Below, piece after piece: positions 28,188 through 31,402 of a stretch of DNA of 31,402 bases. Origin of the DNA: a virus; IMG/VR virus record IMGVR_UViG_3300044844_000923, positions 1-31,402 of that record. One strand, written 5' to 3'. The position numbers were made by a program, and so were the translations under genes. How positions within the stretch are numbered: position 1 is the first letter of the stretch; every line of letters starts with the position of its first letter. Under the pieces are notes generated by a model. That model was not told the DNA's origin. It worked only from the letters and a program-made list of their open reading frames with translations, and ran no database searches.

Positions 28188-28391
28188 ATGAAACCGAACG
28201 AAACACAACTGGAAAAAGTCAGAAAGCACCTGCAAAAGTATAAAACTATAACCTCTTGGGAGGCCATTATGAAATACAAAATAACTAGGTTATCTCAATA
28301 CATTCTAATCCTAAGGCAATCTGGCCTTGGGATTAAATCCGAAAGAATACAGAAAGATAAAATTTGGTATGTTAAATATAAATTACAGTAA
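28188..28391 (+). CDS. Winged-helix / HTH-like small protein (67 aa)
   Basis: 67 residues from the ATG at 28188. R-K-H-L-Q-K-Y-K-T-I-T-S-W-E-A-I-M-K-Y-K-I-T-R-L-S-Q-Y-I-L-I-L-R-Q-S-G fits a helix-turn-helix in which the second helix reads D/E-x-R-L and the wing includes W-Y-V-K-Y. Similar short winged-helix proteins occur before replication genes in phages. It may assist the DUF4373 protein or control early transcription. Confidence 0.65.
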   Translation: MKPNETQLEKVRKHLQKYKTITSWEAIMKYKITRLSQYILILRQSGLGIKSERIQKDKIWYVKYKLQ

Positions 28392-28395
28392 GAAA

Positions 28396-29103
28396 ATGGC
28401 AAAGGACGTATATTATTTTAGCCACGATGCTAATAGTCAAGACGACCCGAAATGTATGGTTTTAATCGACCAACTAGGTATGGAGGGGTACGGAATATTT
28501 TGGGCTTTGATTGAGAAACTGAGAAGTGCATCTGGATATAAACTGCCAGTATCAATTTCTGGCTCATTATCCAAGCGTTGGGGAACATCAAAAGAGAAAG
28601 TGCAGGCAGTAATCGAAAATTATAGTTTGTTTCAGCTGACGGAAGATAACGACTTTTTTAGCGAAAGACTGATACATTCAATGGAACTCAAAAGCCTAAA
28701 AGCCAGAGAATCAGCAAATAAGCGTTGGAATAAAGATGCGAACGCAATGCAACCGTATGCGAACGCATTGCCATCGTATACGAACGCAATGCGAACGGAT
28801 GCTATAAAAGGAAAGGAAAGTAAAGTAAAGGAAAGTAAAGTAAATAATATTATAGAACGAAAACTAGCGTTTTCCGAAACCCTAAAACCTTTTTTAAATA
28901 ATCCATACAGTAAGGAAATGTTAAACGATTTTTTCCTATATTGGACTGAGCCAACAAAGTCTGGCAATAAGTTTAGGCAGGAACTACAAACCACTTGGGA
29001 CGTTAGCAGAAGATTATCCACTTGGTACAATAACAATTTCGGGAACAAAAAGCCTGCAGAAAATGAAAATACAGTAACTAAAATCCAAATTGGGAAAAAA
29101 TGA
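28396..29103 (+). CDS. DUF4373 (Lin1244/Lin1753) replication protein
   Basis: 235 residues from the ATG at 28396. Y-F-S-H-D-A-N-S-Q-D-D-P-K and L-I-D-Q-L-G-M-E-G-Y-G-I-F-W-A-L-I-E-K-L-R are typical of DUF4373, the N-terminal winged helix of many phage replication initiators or helicase loaders. A lysine and asparagine-rich linker with K-E-S-K-V-K-E-S-K-V (about 138-147) precedes a C-terminal domain with F-F-L-Y-W-T-E-P-T-K-S-G-N-K-F-R. It probably loads DnaB, which overlaps its stop by four bases. Confidence 0.78.
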   Translation: MAKDVYYFSHDANSQDDPKCMVLIDQLGMEGYGIFWALIEKLRSASGYKLPVSISGSLSKRWGTSKEKVQAVIENYSLFQLTEDNDFFSERLIHSMELKSLKARESANKRWNKDANAMQPYANALPSYTNAMRTDAIKGKESKVKESKVNNIIERKLAFSETLKPFLNNPYSKEMLNDFFLYWTEPTKSGNKFRQELQTTWDVSRRLSTWYNNNFGNKKPAENENTVTKIQIGKK

Positions 29104-30461
29104 TACCAGAAAGAACAGAAAAACTAAAAAACCCTCATATTTTACCTCAGAGCGAAGATATTGAGCGAGCGGTATTAGGAGCCATTATTTTAGAAAGCGA
29201 GTGCCTAACGTCAATTATTACAGAATTAGACACTAAATTGTTCTATCACGACTACACAAATCTAATTTGTAAGGCAATTTTGGATTTATACCAGAAAAAT
29301 GGCAGGATTGATGGCTTGACTGTAAGCCAACAATTAAAAACAAACGGTGACCTGGAAACTGTCGGTGGAGGTAGAGGGGTGATGTCTTTGACTGACAATA
29401 TAGCGAGTGCCTCAAATATTGAAACGTACGTAAGGCTCCTGCAGGAAATGTATCTCAAAAGGGAAACCATTACCCTATGCAAAAAAACAATATCAACGGC
29501 AATGGAACACGGAGCGGATGCCTTTCACGTTGTAGGTGAACTGGTATCTAAACTGGAAAATACCCAAAACAGACTAATCACTAAGGATTTTGAAACCATT
29601 GGCTCAATGGCAACTGAGTACCTGCAGGAACTGGAGGCCAAGCGTTCGGGAACGGTAAGCCAAGGTATAGGGTTCGGACTGGAAAAAATTGACAGATATT
29701 ACCAAATGAATCCAACTGACTTAATAATTTTAGCTGCAAGGCCTGCAATGGGTAAAACCGCCCTAATCTTAAAAGTTGCTCGGAACGCTGCCATAAATTT
29801 GAACAAGGCGGTCGGGTTTTTCTCGCTCGAAATGTCAAGCAAACAACTATTGCAAAGGGTTGCATCTGCGGAATGTTTGATAAACTCAGAACTGTTACAC
29901 AATGGCAAAGGATTGACAGATGAAAACATAAATACAGTTTACCGAAAACTACACGAGTTGACGAAAACCAAATTATTTATCGATGATACTGGAGGCCTAA
30001 ACATACACGACCTTAGAAACCGAGCAAAAAAGTTGGTATCTGAAAATAAAGTTGAACTGATTATTGTTGACTACCTGCAGCTAATTACTGCCAATGAGTT
30101 TAAGAACGACAAAACAAATCAAATATCTTTCATATCTGGAAAACTAAAGCAGCTTGCCAAGGAACTAAACGTGCCAGTAATAGCACTAAGCCAATTAAGC
30201 AGGTCAGTAGATAGCAGACCGAAAGGGGAAAAGATGCCAAGGCTTTCAGATCTTAGGGATTCTGGAGCAATCGAACAAGATGCCGATTCAGTAATGTTTA
30301 TTTGCCGACCAGAATACTACAAAGAGGATTCAATCGACCTTGGTAATGAGCAAATCAGTTCGAAAGGCAAAGCTATAATCGACTTAGCAAAAAACAGACA
30401 CGGGTCCCTACTGACTGATATTTTTAATTTCGAGGGACAATACACGGATTTTTACGATTAA
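29100..30461 (+). CDS. dnaB: Replicative DNA helicase (DnaB family)
   Basis: 453 residues. The N-terminal helical domain begins I-L-P-Q-S-E-D-I-E-R-A-V-L-G-A (about 14-28). Walker A is A-R-P-A-M-G-K-T (213-220) and Walker B V-E-L-I-I-V-D-Y-L-Q-L-I (318-329). The DnaB motif H4 region is V-P-V-I-A-L-S-Q-L-S-R and the arginine-finger element R-H-G-S. It unwinds the fork as a hexamer. It is full length, close to host DnaB (about 450-500), and is probably recruited by the DUF4373 protein upstream. Confidence 0.95.
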   Translation: MIPERTEKLKNPHILPQSEDIERAVLGAIILESECLTSIITELDTKLFYHDYTNLICKAILDLYQKNGRIDGLTVSQQLKTNGDLETVGGGRGVMSLTDNIASASNIETYVRLLQEMYLKRETITLCKKTISTAMEHGADAFHVVGELVSKLENTQNRLITKDFETIGSMATEYLQELEAKRSGTVSQGIGFGLEKIDRYYQMNPTDLIILAARPAMGKTALILKVARNAAINLNKAVGFFSLEMSSKQLLQRVASAECLINSELLHNGKGLTDENINTVYRKLHELTKTKLFIDDTGGLNIHDLRNRAKKLVSENKVELIIVDYLQLITANEFKNDKTNQISFISGKLKQLAKELNVPVIALSQLSRSVDSRPKGEKMPRLSDLRDSGAIEQDADSVMFICRPEYYKEDSIDLGNEQISSKGKAIIDLAKNRHGSLLTDIFNFEGQYTDFYD

Positions 30462-30479
30462 TAACTAAAACAAAAAATT

Positions 30480-30662
30480 ATGCAACTAATAATAATGAAT
30501 TACAGAATACCTGCAGTATTTATAAAGCAAATGAGTATTGACGAAATAAATGAGTTTGTGGAATCGGAAGAACTTTTTGATAACGAGGGAAACAACATAT
30601 ACAATTCCGACTGCCATTATATGGTATCAACTGAATCTATTGATATCGAATACTTAAATTAA
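30480..30662 (+). CDS. Hypothetical early protein (60 aa)
   Basis: 60 residues from the ATG at 30480; an in-frame ATG at 30495 is an alternative. The leader ATAACTAAAACAAAAAATT precedes it. The protein is acidic (M-S-I-D-E-I-N-E-F-V-E-S-E-E-L-F-D-N-E-G-N) and small, with a C-H-Y segment. No family recognised. Confidence 0.6.
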   Translation: MQLIIMNYRIPAVFIKQMSIDEINEFVESEELFDNEGNNIYNSDCHYMVSTESIDIEYLN

Positions 30663-30681
30663 TAACCTAAAAACTAAAAAG

Positions 30682-30987
30682 ATGAATAACTACCTAGTAA
30701 AATTTAATGGAAGATTAGTAAACTCACAAGGCATTTGTGAGGAATATAGTGTAAACATATTAGCTGAAAATGAAGCAGATGCAGAGCAGCAATTATACAG
30801 AACCCACGAACACATAATGCGTTTGAAAATAGTACTGCAGTTGTATAAAGTTGTTAGGGTGATGGAAAAGACTGGCAACAAAAAGTTAATTGAAAAAGAC
30901 TTAACTTTGAAAGAGGCGCAAAGGTATGTGATGAGATTTAAAACAACGCCATCAAAAAGGTACTGCTTTTACAAACAAAATTACTAG
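30682..30987 (+). CDS. Hypothetical early protein (101 aa)
   Basis: 101 residues. A beta-like N-terminus (M-N-N-Y-L-V-K-F-N-G-R-L-V-N-S-Q-G-I-C-E-E-Y-S-V-N-I-L-A-E-N-E-A-D-A-E) with a pattern common in small phage proteins that share V-x-A-x-x-x-x-E-A, followed by a basic C-terminus. No family assigned. The gene ends one base before the next ATG. Confidence 0.6.
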   Translation: MNNYLVKFNGRLVNSQGICEEYSVNILAENEADAEQQLYRTHEHIMRLKIVLQLYKVVRVMEKTGNKKLIEKDLTLKEAQRYVMRFKTTPSKRYCFYKQNY

Positions 30988-30988
30988 G

Positions 30989-31270
30989 ATGCAGACAACA
31001 CTATTCGAAATCCCTGCAATACAGAAACCGTTTAAACATAAAGCCAGAGGCAATATTTACACGGATAAAATTTGGAATGAGTTAGATATTCATACCAAAA
31101 TAAATATCAAAGTGGCTTATGGGTACGGTGACGACTTGAAACCAAACTACCTAATCATTAACCAAGTATTTGAATGCGGATTGGATATGTACTGCCTAAC
31201 AAATAAAGAGTCAAAACATAAGGGGTTTATGTGTTACTGGGATGCCCCTCCAGAAATCAAACCAATATGA
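30989..31270 (+). CDS. Hypothetical protein at the left border of the cassette-like array (93 aa)
   Basis: 93 residues. M-Q-T-T-L-F-E-I-P-A-I-Q-K-P-F-K-H-K-A-R-G-N-I-Y-T-D-K is a start seen in small phage proteins that contain L-F-E-I. The middle is hydrophobic and aromatic, and the end is C-Y-W-D-A-P-P-E-I-K-P-I. It lies one base after the preceding gene and is followed by element E1 of the array. It is not itself a complete cassette unit because no GTTATCC-type partner lies in front of it. Confidence 0.7.
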   Translation: MQTTLFEIPAIQKPFKHKARGNIYTDKIWNELDIHTKINIKVAYGYGDDLKPNYLIINQVFECGLDMYCLTNKESKHKGFMCYWDAPPEIKPI

Positions 31271-31402
31271 AATTACGGATAACGGTTTGGAGCTAATAAA
31301 TCGGGCGGTGGAACCTATATAATTCCGCCTGTTTATTAGGTGCTGTTATAAGCTGACGGTTATGAATGTTACTATGGAAAATTAATTAAAAAAATATAGA
31401 TA
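31184..31402. repeat. Terminal overlap, right copy (circular genome)
   Basis: This is the right-hand copy of bases 1-219. It contains the end of the 93-residue gene at 30989 and the whole of array element E1. Its last base is the A of the start codon of the first small array gene. At the variable base this copy has T, giving GCTGTTAT, which agrees better with the related elements (GCTGTTA) than the G of the left copy. Confidence 0.9.

Overview
The window reads as one complete, circularly assembled genome of about 31.2 kb belonging to a tailed (siphovirus-like) phage of a Bacteroidota host, most likely a Flavobacterium-like bacterium. The evidence for circularity is that the last 219 bases repeat the first 219 with a single mismatch (161 versus 31344), so the gene cut at position 1 is completed at the right end. 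The host guess rests on low GC, A-rich leaders with almost no Shine-Dalgarno sequences, a TAnnTTTG-type promoter at 1871-1878, and the style of the replication and lysis proteins. I see no integrase, excisionase, repressor or ParA, and no tRNA, CRISPR array or insertion sequence.

Layout. (A) 94-1832: six very small genes, each separated by an inverted-repeat element with AAC/GTT ends. The array looks like an integron cassette array without an integrase. (B) 1921-5514: an accessory block with a ParB-fold protein, a cupin, a PAPS-reductase/DUF3440 protein (IbrA-like), a small unknown protein and a second ParB-fold protein (IbrB-like). (C) 5523-13864: a probable small terminase, an unknown protein, the large terminase, a neck/tail-completion protein, the tape measure protein and two large tail-tip proteins. 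(D) 13979-15820: three glycosyltransferases on the minus strand, inserted between structural modules. (E) 15889-23029: major tail protein candidate, small proteins, head-tail connector, portal, prohead protease, HK97-type capsid protein, an unknown protein, and a 728-residue protein that joins a neck-like domain to a receptor-binding fibre. (F) 23048-24929: lysis genes (small membrane proteins, M15 peptidase, holin) converging on a minus-strand spanin-like gene and a PD-(D/E)XK nuclease. (G) 25041-31270: the early or replication region, with small unknown genes, a ribbon-helix-helix protein, SSB, ERF annealase, Gp157-like protein, a winged-helix protein, a DUF4373 protein and DnaB helicase.

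How it fits together: DnaB, the DUF4373 protein, SSB and ERF would replicate and recombine the DNA. The terminase pair packages it through the portal into an HK97-fold capsid. The tape measure and tip proteins build a long tail. The endolysin, holin and spanin-like protein release progeny. The ParB/PAPS-reductase block and the glycosyltransferases are candidates for DNA, virion or host-surface modification.

The most unusual feature is the small-gene array at 94-1717. Four of its units (c1, c2, c3, c5) begin with GTTA plus a unit-specific sequence, and that sequence is repeated in inverted form immediately after the same unit's gene. This is the hallmark of integron gene cassettes, where the 5' end of a cassette derives from its own attC site. 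Standard terminators do not predict it. A second novelty is a 25-bp repeat placed just upstream of only the major tail protein and the major capsid protein, which is probably a phage late-promoter element.
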